Shown here in pieces: positions 34,735 through 43,427 of a stretch of DNA of 64,000 bases. Below the pieces are notes generated by a model that was given only the letters and a program-made list of their open reading frames with translations, was not told the origin of the DNA and did no database searches. The position numbers and the translations under genes were made by a program. The first letter of the stretch is position 1, and each line of letters opens with the position of its first letter. This DNA comes from Winogradskyella echinorum (GTDB lineage Bacteria; Bacteroidota; Bacteroidia; Flavobacteriales; Flavobacteriaceae): contig NZ_JACOQD010000001.1 of NCBI RefSeq assembly GCF_014297365.1, positions 1,240,001-1,304,000 on the forward strand. The letters are read 5' to 3'.

Positions 34735-36174
34735 ATGCCAAATAAAAAGACAAAAATAGTAGCAACATTAGGTCCTGCAACAAGCAGTAAAGATGTTTTA
34801 AAAGCAATGTTAGATGAAGGTGCTAATGTATTTAGAATCAACTTTTCGCATGCAGATTATAAAGATGTTGAAGAACGTATAAAAATGATACGAGAGCTCA
34901 ACGATGAGTTTGGTTACAATGCATCAATTTTGGGTGATTTACAAGGCCCTAAATTGCGAGTTGGTGTAATGAAAGGTGAGGTGGTTGTAAATCCAGGGGA
35001 TGAAATTATTTTTGCGACAGGAAAACGTTTTGAAGGTACAAAAGATAGAGTTTACATGACCTATGATAGTTTCCCACAAGACGCTAAACCAGGAGAACGC
35101 ATTTTATTAGATGATGGAAAATTAATTTTTGAAGTTGTTTCTACGGATAAGAAAACTGAGGTAAAAGCTAAAGTTATACAAGGTGGTCCTTTAAAATCTA
35201 AGAAAGGTGTTAACTTACCAAATACAAACATCTCGCAACCAGCTTTAACCGAAAAAGATATTGAGGACGCCATTTTTGCAATAGGCCAAAAAGTAGATTG
35301 GATAGCATTATCTTTTGTAAGACATGCCGAAGATTTAATGCAGTTAGAAAAGCTTATCAATGAGCACAGTAATCATAAAATTCCGATTATAGCTAAGATT
35401 GAAAAACCGGAAGCTGTTGAGAATATTGATAAAATTGTAGCTTATTGCGATGGTTTAATGGTAGCTCGAGGCGATTTGGGTGTAGAGATTCCTGCAGAGG
35501 AAGTACCATTAATTCAAAAACAATTAGTACTTAGAGCCAAACGTGCCAGAATACCAGTGATTATTGCCACCCAAATGATGGAAACAATGATTACAAGTTT
35601 AACACCAACACGTGCCGAGGTTAATGATGTTGCCAATTCTGTTATGGATGGTGCTGATGCAGTAATGTTATCTGGTGAGACGTCTGTTGGTCAATATCCT
35701 GTGCAAGTGATTCGCCAAATGGCAAATATTATACGCAGTGTAGAAGATTCGCCATTAATTGAAGTACCACAATCTCCACCTCATATTCGTACCAAACGTT
35801 ACATTACAAAATCGATTTGTTACCATGCTGCTAATATGGCTAATGAAATTAATGCAAAAGCCATTTCTACATTAACTAATAGTGGCTATACAGCATTTCA
35901 GATTTCTGCGTGGCGACCTTCTGCTCATATTTTAGTATTTACATCTAACAGGCGTATTTTAACCCAACTCAGTTTACTTTGGGGAGTAAAAGCATTCTAT
36001 TACGATAAGTTTGTAAGTACAGACGAAACTATAGAAGATGTAAATGCCATTGCTTGTAAAAAAGGCTACTTAGATGTTGGTGATATGCTTATTAGCTTAG
36101 CAGCAATGCCAATACAAGCCAAAGGTATGGTAAATACTCTAAGAGTTACTGAGATAGAGAGTTGTAGTTTTTAG
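34735..36174 (+). CDS. pyk: pyruvate kinase
   Basis: A 479-residue enzyme with the pyruvate-kinase signature IPIIAKIEKPEAVENI, the substrate site VARGDLGVEIP and the downstream MDGADAVMLSGETSVG. It converts PEP and ADP to pyruvate and ATP. Full length, with a C-terminal regulatory domain. Last gene of the acpP-led group. Confidence 0.97.
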   Translation: MPNKKTKIVATLGPATSSKDVLKAMLDEGANVFRINFSHADYKDVEERIKMIRELNDEFGYNASILGDLQGPKLRVGVMKGEVVVNPGDEIIFATGKRFEGTKDRVYMTYDSFPQDAKPGERILLDDGKLIFEVVSTDKKTEVKAKVIQGGPLKSKKGVNLPNTNISQPALTEKDIEDAIFAIGQKVDWIALSFVRHAEDLMQLEKLINEHSNHKIPIIAKIEKPEAVENIDKIVAYCDGLMVARGDLGVEIPAEEVPLIQKQLVLRAKRARIPVIIATQMMETMITSLTPTRAEVNDVANSVMDGADAVMLSGETSVGQYPVQVIRQMANIIRSVEDSPLIEVPQSPPHIRTKRYITKSICYHAANMANEINAKAISTLTNSGYTAFQISAWRPSAHILVFTSNRRILTQLSLLWGVKAFYYDKFVSTDETIEDVNAIACKKGYLDVGDMLISLAAMPIQAKGMVNTLRVTEIESCSF

Positions 36175-36281
36175 AAGAGAATTTTTCGTTAACGGTCTTG
36201 TATACGAAAAGTACCACTGAAATAAGCGATAATTTTTGGATTAAATATAAGCCGAAGTTTTAAACTTTATTAATTATTTTA

Positions 36282-36327
36282 TTTTTGAAAAGTCGTCAAA
36301 TTTAAAAATTTGAAGACTTTTCAAAAA
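36282..36327. repeat. long near-perfect inverted repeat downstream of pyk
   Basis: A 22-bp stem (36282-36303 with 36306-36327) has a single mismatch and a 2-base turn, ending in short A/T runs. It may end transcription from both the pyk side and the lipoprotein side, but it lacks a clean T-run and is longer than the other terminators here. Confidence 0.65.
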
Positions 36328-36392
36328 TGCCCAAACCTTTGTGTTAGCCAAGACTCGCGCGATTTTTTATTTACGTTGTTGTAACACGTATT

Positions 36393-36881
36393 TTATTGTT
36401 CCGAGTCACCTATTATATAAAAGAGTGGTAAATCGAATTGTGACTTATTTTCTTCTGTCAGATAATGAAATTGCATTCCCCAGCCATTATCAAATCCTAA
36501 AACTCCATAATCTAAATTGAAATATAGTGAACCCATACCGTCTGTAACTGGTTTGGTTTCGTATCTGTCAAATTTATATTTGTTTTGAATTAGGTTTTTT
36601 TCTTCAAGTAAAAATTCTGTATTTCCAAAATGGATTTTGTTAGAACTTTTAATAAATTTAAAATCCATATTTTTGGTTGAATCCACCAGATTTATGTATT
36701 CATATTGGATAAGACTATCTTTATTTTTTATAGTCAATTTATAGTCATCTTTTCTCTTAATTGTATCCATTTCATAAATTATTAATTGTCTTGGTACAAT
36801 TTCTTCTATTATTTGTTTTTTAGCTGGTTCATTACAGCTAAAAAGTCCGACTGAAATTAATATGTAAATGATTTTTCTCAT
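36393..36881 (-). CDS. hypothetical lipoprotein
   Basis: About 162 residues. The start is set at 36881, where MRKIIYILISVGLFSC gives a lipoprotein signal with lipobox LFSC; the longer frame from 36917 adds 12 codons ahead of the signal. After the Cys the protein is charged and mostly beta-like, with no family I recognise. It stands alone between a long inverted repeat and a 56-100 bp A/T-rich gap, which gives it an accessory look. Function unknown. Confidence 0.65.
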   Translation of the reverse strand: MRKIIYILISVGLFSCNEPAKKQIIEEIVPRQLIIYEMDTIKRKDDYKLTIKNKDSLIQYEYINLVDSTKNMDFKFIKSSNKIHFGNTEFLLEEKNLIQNKYKFDRYETKPVTDGMGSLYFNLDYGVLGFDNGWGMQFHYLTEENKSQFDLPLFYIIGDSEQ

Positions 36882-36982
36882 ATGAATTACAACTATAATG
36901 ATATGATTTTGTTTCAATAACTTATATCAGAAGTTAACGAAGTTCGTTGAAATTTTTCAGAAAGTCAAGGGTTAAAGAAAAA

Positions 36983-37327
36983 TTACTTCATATTATACAT
37001 ATAAAGTAAAATAGCTATGCCAATCAATAAAAATACAATGATATAGTTCTTAGTATTAGAAGAATTGCTTGATATGATATGATTTCCTTTTTTACGCTGT
37101 ACAGTTCGGTTATGCACTTTTAAACTACTTACTTCCGTTTTTAAAACAGTGTCTCCTTCATAGTAATTAGAATTTACTTCTAAATTATCGACAATATCTT
37201 TACAGTCTTTTAAACTCAATTTAGTTTTGTCTTTAATTAACTTTATGGCACTTAGCTTTTTACCATTATTGATTAAATGAAGCAATTCGTATTTGTTAAT
37301 TTCAATATTATTTATGGTAATAATCAT
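36983..37327 (-). CDS. membrane protein with ribosomal L7/L12 C-terminal-like domain
   Basis: 114 residues. Residues 13-48 (ELLHLINNGKKLSAIKLI, then KLSLKDCKDIVDNL) match the L7/L12 C-terminal fold pattern of a charged helix followed by GLxLKEAKxxVE. A basic linker and a C-terminal transmembrane helix (about 93-112) follow. It is not the ribosomal stalk protein, because it lacks the dimerisation domain and has a membrane anchor. Its ATG overlaps the stop of the PD40 lipoprotein gene by 4 bp. Function unknown. Confidence 0.7.
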   Translation of the reverse strand: MIITINNIEINKYELLHLINNGKKLSAIKLIKDKTKLSLKDCKDIVDNLEVNSNYYEGDTVLKTEVSSLKVHNRTVQRKKGNHIISSNSSNTKNYIIVFLLIGIAILLYMYNMK

Positions 37328-38310
37328 TGGCTTATAAAAGTTTTAAAATCTACTTGATAAATGCGACTTGCGCCATTATCATATTTATTAATCTCAGAAA
37401 ATAATTCTTCAGCGTCACTAAAACCATCTTCATTCATGGTTACATTGCTTCTTCTACTCGTAAAATATAATGTGCCATTCATTACAAAAGGACAAAACTC
37501 CATCCCTTTAGAGTTAATGGTTTTACCTAGGTTTTCGGCTGTTGTCCATTTGCCATCTACATTTTTACTAATATACATGTCCCCTGAGCCAAGTGCATCT
37601 GGTCGTCGCCAACCACCAAAGATTATATAAGATTCGTCTGGTGCAATAAAGGCATTGTATTCTGCTCCTTTGGTATTGACGCCTTCACCTAAAATTGTTG
37701 GTTCTGAGTAGGCATTGTTTTTCCATTTACTCATAAAAATATCATCTTCAGATGCTAATTCTTTTTTAATAGTAGTAAAATAAAGGTTTCCATTAGTTGC
37801 CACTGAAGGATAAAATTCATCAGCCTCTGTATTTATTGGTGCACCAATATTTTTTGGTTTAGACCAGGCTGCTGTTTTAGTTTTGCGCTCAACATACCAA
37901 ATATCCATATCTTTTGTGTTGGTACTATCTACTGCAATAGGTCTATTGGACACAAAAAAAAGTTTTAGATTATCTGGTGATAAGAAAGGTTCTAAATCTG
38001 TATATTTTCCTGAGAAGTTACATATTTGAGGTGTTTGCCATTCATTAGCTTTTTTTTCAATTTTCATGATTACAGAAAGTTCTCTTGCTGGACTTTGCAA
38101 TGTAAAATAAGCTTCGTTTTCCTCCGAATTAATTGTAAAATCCCTAACATTAGTAAATTTAGAAAAGATGTGTTCTGCAAAAGGTTGCACACCATTTTTG
38201 GTGGTTTCTATTTGTTTAGTGGTAGTTTCTGGTATTATAGTTTCCTTCTCTTTACACGATATTAGTACTAAAAAGGAAACTATAAATAGTAATAGATTAA
38301 TTAATTTCAT
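37324..38310 (-). CDS. PD40/TolB-like beta-propeller lipoprotein
   Basis: A 328-residue lipoprotein: lipobox LISC at about 16-19, then WD40-like PD40 repeats such as DNLKLFFVSNRP, GNLYFTTIKKE, DESYIIFGGWRRPD and GTLYFTSRRSN. These blades form a six-bladed propeller similar to TolB and to the PorE propeller. Likely periplasmic or outer-membrane facing; partner unknown. It overlaps the L7/L12-like membrane gene by 4 bp, so the two are probably made together. Confidence 0.82.
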   Translation of the reverse strand: MKLINLLLFIVSFLVLISCKEKETIIPETTTKQIETTKNGVQPFAEHIFSKFTNVRDFTINSEENEAYFTLQSPARELSVIMKIEKKANEWQTPQICNFSGKYTDLEPFLSPDNLKLFFVSNRPIAVDSTNTKDMDIWYVERKTKTAAWSKPKNIGAPINTEADEFYPSVATNGNLYFTTIKKELASEDDIFMSKWKNNAYSEPTILGEGVNTKGAEYNAFIAPDESYIIFGGWRRPDALGSGDMYISKNVDGKWTTAENLGKTINSKGMEFCPFVMNGTLYFTSRRSNVTMNEDGFSDAEELFSEINKYDNGASRIYQVDFKTFISQ

Positions 38311-38355
38311 GAGTAATTATTTAATAGATATCTTAAACTTAAGAAAATCACAACA

Positions 38356-39465
38356 TTAAAATTCAAATTTTAACTGTACACTAACAGATTCTTTTTCTTT
38401 TTGTGATGGTTTAGGCTTCTTAAGGTCGGTGTTTAAATTAGATATGGAAATGCCTAAAAGTCTTACGGAATTATTGAGGGTATTTTGATAAAGTAGATCT
38501 TTTGCAGTTTCTAGAATTATAGCTTTTTCACATACATAATAAGGTAATGTTTTGCTTCTTGTTTGTAAAGTAAAGTCGCTATATTTTATTTTAAGTGTTA
38601 TCGTTTTACCAGAGACTTTACTTTTATTTAATCTTTTAGAAACTTCTTCGGCTATGTGCTGTAATTTTTCTAACATAAATATCTCAGAAGATAAATTTTC
38701 GCTAAACGTTCGTTCTGCGGCTAAAGATTTCCTTATACGATTCGGTTTTACTTCGCTATTATGTATACCGCGTACAACGTAATAATAATAACGACCAGAT
38801 TTCCCAAAATTTTCGTCTAAGTATTCTATACTTTTCGATTTTAAATCTTTACCCGTAAAAATGCCTTTTTGGTACATTTTTTCGGCAGTAACTTTACCAA
38901 CTCCATAGAATTTTCTTATGTCTAAATCTTCTAAAAATTGGAGCACATCTTCTGGATTAACTGTTTTCTGTCCATTGGGTTTATTGTAATCACTTGCAAC
39001 TTTAGCAATAAACTTATTAATTGATATACCTGCGGAAGCTGTTAAGCCTACTTCGTTAAATATCTTTGTTCTTATCTCTTGGGCAATTAAAGTGGCACTA
39101 GGATGCCCTTTTTTATTTTCTGTAACGTCCAGGTAAGCTTCATCTAGCGATAACGGTTCTACTAAATCCGTGTATTCATAAAAAATTTTTCGAATGCGTT
39201 TCGATATTTCTGTGTAGCGTTCAAAATCTGTGCGTACAAAAATTAATTCTGGACAAAGTTTTATGGCTAATTGTCCAGACATAGCACTTCTTACGCCAAA
39301 TTTTCGAGCTTCGTAACTTGCAGCACTTATTACACCGCGTTTTCCTCCACCACCAACGGCGATCGCTTTTCCTTTAAGTTCGGGATTGTCCAATTGTGCT
39401 ACAGACGCATAAAATGCATCCATATCTACATGAATTATCTTTCTTATTGGTAAATCGTTAAGCAT
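38356..39465 (-). CDS. dinB: DNA polymerase IV
   Basis: A 369-residue Y-family polymerase. Catalytic residues are Asp14 (HVDMDAF) and Asp108-Glu109 (LSLDEAYLD); helix-hairpin-helix and little-finger domains follow. The C-terminal QLKFEF resembles the beta-clamp-binding peptide. It performs error-prone translesion synthesis. Single gene divergent from the CYTH gene, with 39 bp between; no SOS box was identified. Confidence 0.96.
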   Translation of the reverse strand: MLNDLPIRKIIHVDMDAFYASVAQLDNPELKGKAIAVGGGGKRGVISAASYEARKFGVRSAMSGQLAIKLCPELIFVRTDFERYTEISKRIRKIFYEYTDLVEPLSLDEAYLDVTENKKGHPSATLIAQEIRTKIFNEVGLTASAGISINKFIAKVASDYNKPNGQKTVNPEDVLQFLEDLDIRKFYGVGKVTAEKMYQKGIFTGKDLKSKSIEYLDENFGKSGRYYYYVVRGIHNSEVKPNRIRKSLAAERTFSENLSSEIFMLEKLQHIAEEVSKRLNKSKVSGKTITLKIKYSDFTLQTRSKTLPYYVCEKAIILETAKDLLYQNTLNNSVRLLGISISNLNTDLKKPKPSQKEKESVSVQLKFEF

Positions 39466-39504
39466 ACTGTAAATTTAGACATTAAATATCTTTTTTACTT
39501 TTTC

Positions 39505-39975
39505 ATGATAGAAATAGAACGTAAATATTTAGTTACATCTAATAATTTTAAAACGGAAGCATTTAATAGTTATGCTATAAAGCAAGGCTTTTTAAATAGT
39601 GAAAAAGAACGAACAGTTCGCGTAAGATTAAAAAAAGATAAAGGATATTTAACTATAAAAGGTAAGTCTAGTGATGATGGCTTATCTCGATTTGAATGGG
39701 AAAGAGAAATACCTAAACTAGAAGCGGAGCATCTTTTACAAATATGTGAAGAAGGCATCATTGATAAAATAAGATTTGAAGTGAAATATGGAAACCACAC
39801 CTTTGAAGTTGACGAATTTTTTGGCGATAACAAAGGCCTAGTGATTGCAGAGGTAGAATTAAACACTAAAGATGAAATGTTTATAAAGCCAGACTGGTTA
39901 GGAAAAGAAGTCACGGGAGATATAAAATATTATAATTCGCAATTAAGTAAAAAACCCTTTAAAAACTGGAAATAA
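39505..39975 (+). CDS. CYTH domain-containing protein
   Basis: A 156-residue CYTH (triphosphate tunnel) protein. The ExExK signature IEIERKYLV is at the N-terminus (Glu3, Glu5, Lys7), with later RVRLKKDKGYLTIKGK and EVDEFFG tunnel residues. The family binds and usually hydrolyses triphosphates with divalent metal. It is followed by a lipoprotein gene whose ATG overlaps its stop (TAATG). Substrate unknown. Confidence 0.9.
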   Translation: MIEIERKYLVTSNNFKTEAFNSYAIKQGFLNSEKERTVRVRLKKDKGYLTIKGKSSDDGLSRFEWEREIPKLEAEHLLQICEEGIIDKIRFEVKYGNHTFEVDEFFGDNKGLVIAEVELNTKDEMFIKPDWLGKEVTGDIKYYNSQLSKKPFKNWK

Positions 39976-40505
39976 TGAAAAAGACATTTTTAGCATTAAT
40001 TTTTTGTTGCACGATTGTGGCATGTAAAAACGACTCTAATATTAAGTCTAAAATGGTTGTTGAAGAGACTAACAATTCTCAGTCCATAGAAGATAATAAG
40101 GAAAACATCACAGAACCATCAACTACAGAACTAAAAGCTAAACTTATTGAAAAGGGCTATCAAGTTTTTGATTACGTCAATGAGAAAACGCAAGATACTA
40201 TGTTAATGCAGCAGTATTTTATTGCTTTTTTAAAAAGAGGACCCATTCGTAACCAAAATGAGGAAGAAGCCGCAAGACTTCAAAAAGAGCATTTGGCACA
40301 CTTAGGTAAAATGTATGAATTGGGTTATGCGGATATTTCAGGTCCGTTTGGTGATGATGGTGATATAAGAGGAATTACTATTTATAGTGTACCAACTTTA
40401 ACGATGGCAGATAGTCTAGCAAATTCTGATCCGATGGTAAAAGCCGGTCGTTTGGTAATAGAAATGCATCCTTGGTGGGCAGGAAAAGGGTTACCTTTAA
40501 GATAA
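39975..40505 (+). CDS. lipoprotein with YCII-like domain
   Basis: 176 residues. A lipoprotein signal (FCCTIVACKND, Cys17) is followed by a low-complexity polar linker to about 55. A YCII-like ferredoxin-fold domain comes next (about 70-170: FIAFLKRGP, HLAHLGKMYELGYADISGPFGDDGDIRGI, then DPMVKAGRLVIEMHPWWAGKG). YCII proteins are normally small cytoplasmic enzymes, so a membrane-anchored, exported form is unusual. Translationally coupled to the CYTH gene. Confidence 0.8.
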   Translation: MKKTFLALIFCCTIVACKNDSNIKSKMVVEETNNSQSIEDNKENITEPSTTELKAKLIEKGYQVFDYVNEKTQDTMLMQQYFIAFLKRGPIRNQNEEEAARLQKEHLAHLGKMYELGYADISGPFGDDGDIRGITIYSVPTLTMADSLANSDPMVKAGRLVIEMHPWWAGKGLPLR

Positions 40506-40508
40506 AAT

Positions 40509-40541
40509 AAAAAAGGCTCTGAATTTTCAGAGCCTTTTTTT
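40509..40541. terminator. bidirectional intrinsic terminator
   Basis: A 15-bp stem with A-run, core GGCTCTGAA / TTCAGAGCC, and T-run (2-base loop at 40524-40525). It sits between the convergent YCII-lipoprotein and porE-like genes. Confidence 0.9.
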
Positions 40542-40557
40542 ATTTAAAAATATTAGT

Positions 40558-42471
40558 TTATTGTGGTTGTGGTCCACCACTAACAATGATAAATTCAGAA
40601 CGTCTATTTAATTGACGTTCTTCATCTGTACATTTTGTACCACAATCTATTTTTGGTTCAGTTTCTCCTTTACCAACTCCAGAGATACGAGATGCATCAA
40701 TACCTTTTGAAATAACATATTGAACTGTAGTTTTTGCTCTACGATCAGATAATCTTAAGTTGTAAGAATTAGAACCTATATAATCAGTGTGAGAAGTTGC
40801 ACTTATCACTAAATCTGGATATTTATTCATTATCTGTACTAATTTATCTAATTCAAATGCTGCTTGAGCAGTCACGTTAGATTTATCATACTCAAAATAA
40901 ATAGGCGCAAGTTCAATTTTATCTTCAACAATTAGCTTTTCAATAGGATCTAATGAAATCTGAACATTGTTTTCCTCTTCGCTAGAACCTTTTACAGCTA
41001 CTTTTTTACTATCAAAGCCGTCCATTACAACTTCTAATTCTGTATCCTCTTCACATTCAATGATAAATTCTGCAATACCTTCATCATTTGTTGTTTTAGA
41101 AGTTACTTTATTACCTTCAGCATCATAAAGAGATACAGAAGCACCGCTAATAGGTTCACGTGTTTTATCGTCTAAAACAGTTGCACTTACTAAGACATCA
41201 CATAAAGGTTGTAGTTTCTTAATTAGATAAACATCGTCACTACCTTTTCCACCTTCTCTATTTGATGATACAAAACCTTCTTCAGATTCTTCATCAATTG
41301 AAAATGCAAAATCGTCTGCATTACTATTAACAGGGATTCCTACATTTCTTATTGGTGCCATCTTTCCATCAATTTCTCTGGTAAAAAACACATCCATTCC
41401 ACCAAGTCCTAAGTGACCATTAGATGAGAAATAAAGTGTATTGTTACTACTGATAAAAGGAAACATTTCTTGACCTTCCGTATTAACTTTTTGACCTAAA
41501 TTCACTGGTTCTCCTAATGTTCCATCTTCATTTATAGGTGCTTTGTAAATATCAAAATCTCCAAAACCACCTGGCATATTAGATGAGAAGTATAAAGTAC
41601 TACCATCTGGACTAACAGAAGGATTTTTAACTGAATAGTTGTAGCTATTAATTGCTAAACTCTCTACAGTATCCCAGTCTGAACCTAATTTAGTTACCTT
41701 ATATAGGTACAACTGACCAAAACGAGTACTACTTAAAGAATCTTTTTGGTAATCTTTTTCAAAGTAACTCTCTCTAGACATATACATGGTATTTCCGTCT
41801 GGTGTAAATGTTACTAAACCTTCGTGATATTTTGTGTTTAATTTATTGTTGGCTAATTCTGCAGCTTGGTAAGAACCATCACTATTTTTAGTCATTGAGT
41901 AAATATCTAAAAATGGTTGCTCGTTCCATCCGTAAGTTTTACGGTTATCGTTACGACCAGAAGTAATATATAATTTACCATCATGTAAAGTGCCACCAAA
42001 ATCTGACTGCTCTGAGTTAAAATCTGCATTTTGCACATTAAACTTTTTACCTTGTTCTAAAATTTTTGGAAGGTAATTAGGGTTTTTTCTATAAGCTGTA
42101 GCTCTATCATCCGATGGTCGCATTGTAGCAAAACGTTCCATTTGTTGGTTAGAAGCTTCGTACTTACCATTTGCCTTTAGCATTTGAGCGTACTTGTAAA
42201 CCATTTCTGCGTCATCAGAAGTTTCTAAAGCTTTGGCATACCAACGCTCTGCTTCAACTGTATTAAAAATGTTATAATAACTTTCTGCTAACTGACCATA
42301 TACATATGTATCAGCTTTACCTTGTTCTACAAGTTTATTATAGCTTTTTGCCGCATCCACAAATTCAAATCGCGAAAATTGCTTATCTGCTTTTTTGGTG
42401 TCTTTGTTTTGAGCAGTTAAGCAAAAACTACTCATCAACGTAATAAATAATAATGTTTTAAAGTTTTTCAT
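40558..42471 (-). CDS. PorE-like OmpA family protein (TPR, PD40, CRD, OmpA)
   Basis: 637 residues. Domain order: signal peptide, TPR-like helices (about 20-125), PD40 propeller blades (about 165-415: TLYFSSNMPGGFGDFDIY, TLYFSSNGHLGLGGMDVF), a carboxypeptidase-regulatory-like fold (about 420-510), and a C-terminal OmpA domain (YNLRLSDRRAKTTVQYV). This is the domain order of PorE of the type IX secretion system, which links the machine to peptidoglycan. It follows the porP/sprF-type gene by 20 bp. Whether it serves the core machine or only this locus is not known. Confidence 0.85.
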   Translation of the reverse strand: MKNFKTLLFITLMSSFCLTAQNKDTKKADKQFSRFEFVDAAKSYNKLVEQGKADTYVYGQLAESYYNIFNTVEAERWYAKALETSDDAEMVYKYAQMLKANGKYEASNQQMERFATMRPSDDRATAYRKNPNYLPKILEQGKKFNVQNADFNSEQSDFGGTLHDGKLYITSGRNDNRKTYGWNEQPFLDIYSMTKNSDGSYQAAELANNKLNTKYHEGLVTFTPDGNTMYMSRESYFEKDYQKDSLSSTRFGQLYLYKVTKLGSDWDTVESLAINSYNYSVKNPSVSPDGSTLYFSSNMPGGFGDFDIYKAPINEDGTLGEPVNLGQKVNTEGQEMFPFISSNNTLYFSSNGHLGLGGMDVFFTREIDGKMAPIRNVGIPVNSNADDFAFSIDEESEEGFVSSNREGGKGSDDVYLIKKLQPLCDVLVSATVLDDKTREPISGASVSLYDAEGNKVTSKTTNDEGIAEFIIECEEDTELEVVMDGFDSKKVAVKGSSEEENNVQISLDPIEKLIVEDKIELAPIYFEYDKSNVTAQAAFELDKLVQIMNKYPDLVISATSHTDYIGSNSYNLRLSDRRAKTTVQYVISKGIDASRISGVGKGETEPKIDCGTKCTDEERQLNRRSEFIIVSGGPQPQ

Positions 42472-42491
42472 AATTGATTTAGCTTAACTGA

Positions 42492-43397
42492 TTAAAAGTA
42501 TCTAGGTGAACGAGAAACTCGTGTTGGGAAATTAAGATCGAATAACAACATTATCTCATGAGATGCTGGTGCATATGCCTTAATATCTGATGTTATTGCG
42601 TCATACGCATAACCTATTCTCAAAGACGGTGTAAGGGCGAAATTAATTAACCCAGAGAACGAATCATCTAGTCTATAAGATAATCCCACTTCAAATGTTC
42701 TATAGAAACGCGCATTTACATTTACATCAAACGATGTTGGCGCATCAAATGCAGACTTTACCATAAACGATGGTTTTAATTCTGTATTTTCTGATAAATC
42801 AAAAACATATCCACCAGTAAAGAAATAATGCTGAGTTTCTGAACCTAGTTTAAAACCATTTGCATCTAAATGTACTGATGATAATAAGTTAGGTACAGAT
42901 AAGGATAAATAGTAATTGTTAGTGTAATAAAAGAAACCTGCACCAATATTTGGTGTCATTTCATTTACATTTTCACTAAAAAAAGGATCAGATGCATCAA
43001 TAACATCTAAATCATTTAATCCAATGTTGTGTAAAGTAACACCACCTTTGACACCAAAAGCTAGTTTGTGCTCACCACCTAAATTTAAGGTGTAAGAGAC
43101 ATCTGCATAAACATTAGTTTCTTTTACAGGACCAATTTGGTCTGCAATAACAGACATACCTAATCCAAGATTATTACCAACAGGTGAGTGTGCAAAAAAT
43201 GTTCCTGTTTCTGGAGCACCATCAATACCTTTCCATTGTTTTCTGTACAATAGTCCGAAAGAAAGATTCTCTCGTGAGCCTGCATAGGCTGGATTAATGA
43301 TATTCATATTATACATGTACTGTGTGTACTGAGGGTCTTGTTGCCCGTGCATTTGCAATGCTAAAAGCAAAACCGCTATAATAGAGAGTTTTTTCAT
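42492..43397 (-). CDS. PorP/SprF family type IX secretion system membrane protein
   Basis: A 301-residue outer membrane beta-barrel of the PorP/SprF family. A signal peptide (ends HGQQ) is followed by the family hallmark DPQYTQYMYNMNIINPAYAGSR and FGLLYRKQWKGIDGAPET. In F. johnsoniae SprF is needed to place a type-B CTD cargo (SprB) on the surface. It lies directly downstream of a giant type-B cargo gene here, with 30 bp between, matching that arrangement. Confidence 0.93.
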   Translation of the reverse strand: MKKLSIIAVLLLALQMHGQQDPQYTQYMYNMNIINPAYAGSRENLSFGLLYRKQWKGIDGAPETGTFFAHSPVGNNLGLGMSVIADQIGPVKETNVYADVSYTLNLGGEHKLAFGVKGGVTLHNIGLNDLDVIDASDPFFSENVNEMTPNIGAGFFYYTNNYYLSLSVPNLLSSVHLDANGFKLGSETQHYFFTGGYVFDLSENTELKPSFMVKSAFDAPTSFDVNVNARFYRTFEVGLSYRLDDSFSGLINFALTPSLRIGYAYDAITSDIKAYAPASHEIMLLFDLNFPTRVSRSPRYF

Positions 43398-43427
43398 ATT
43401 ATAATTTAAGTTGATTCAGTTAGTCGA

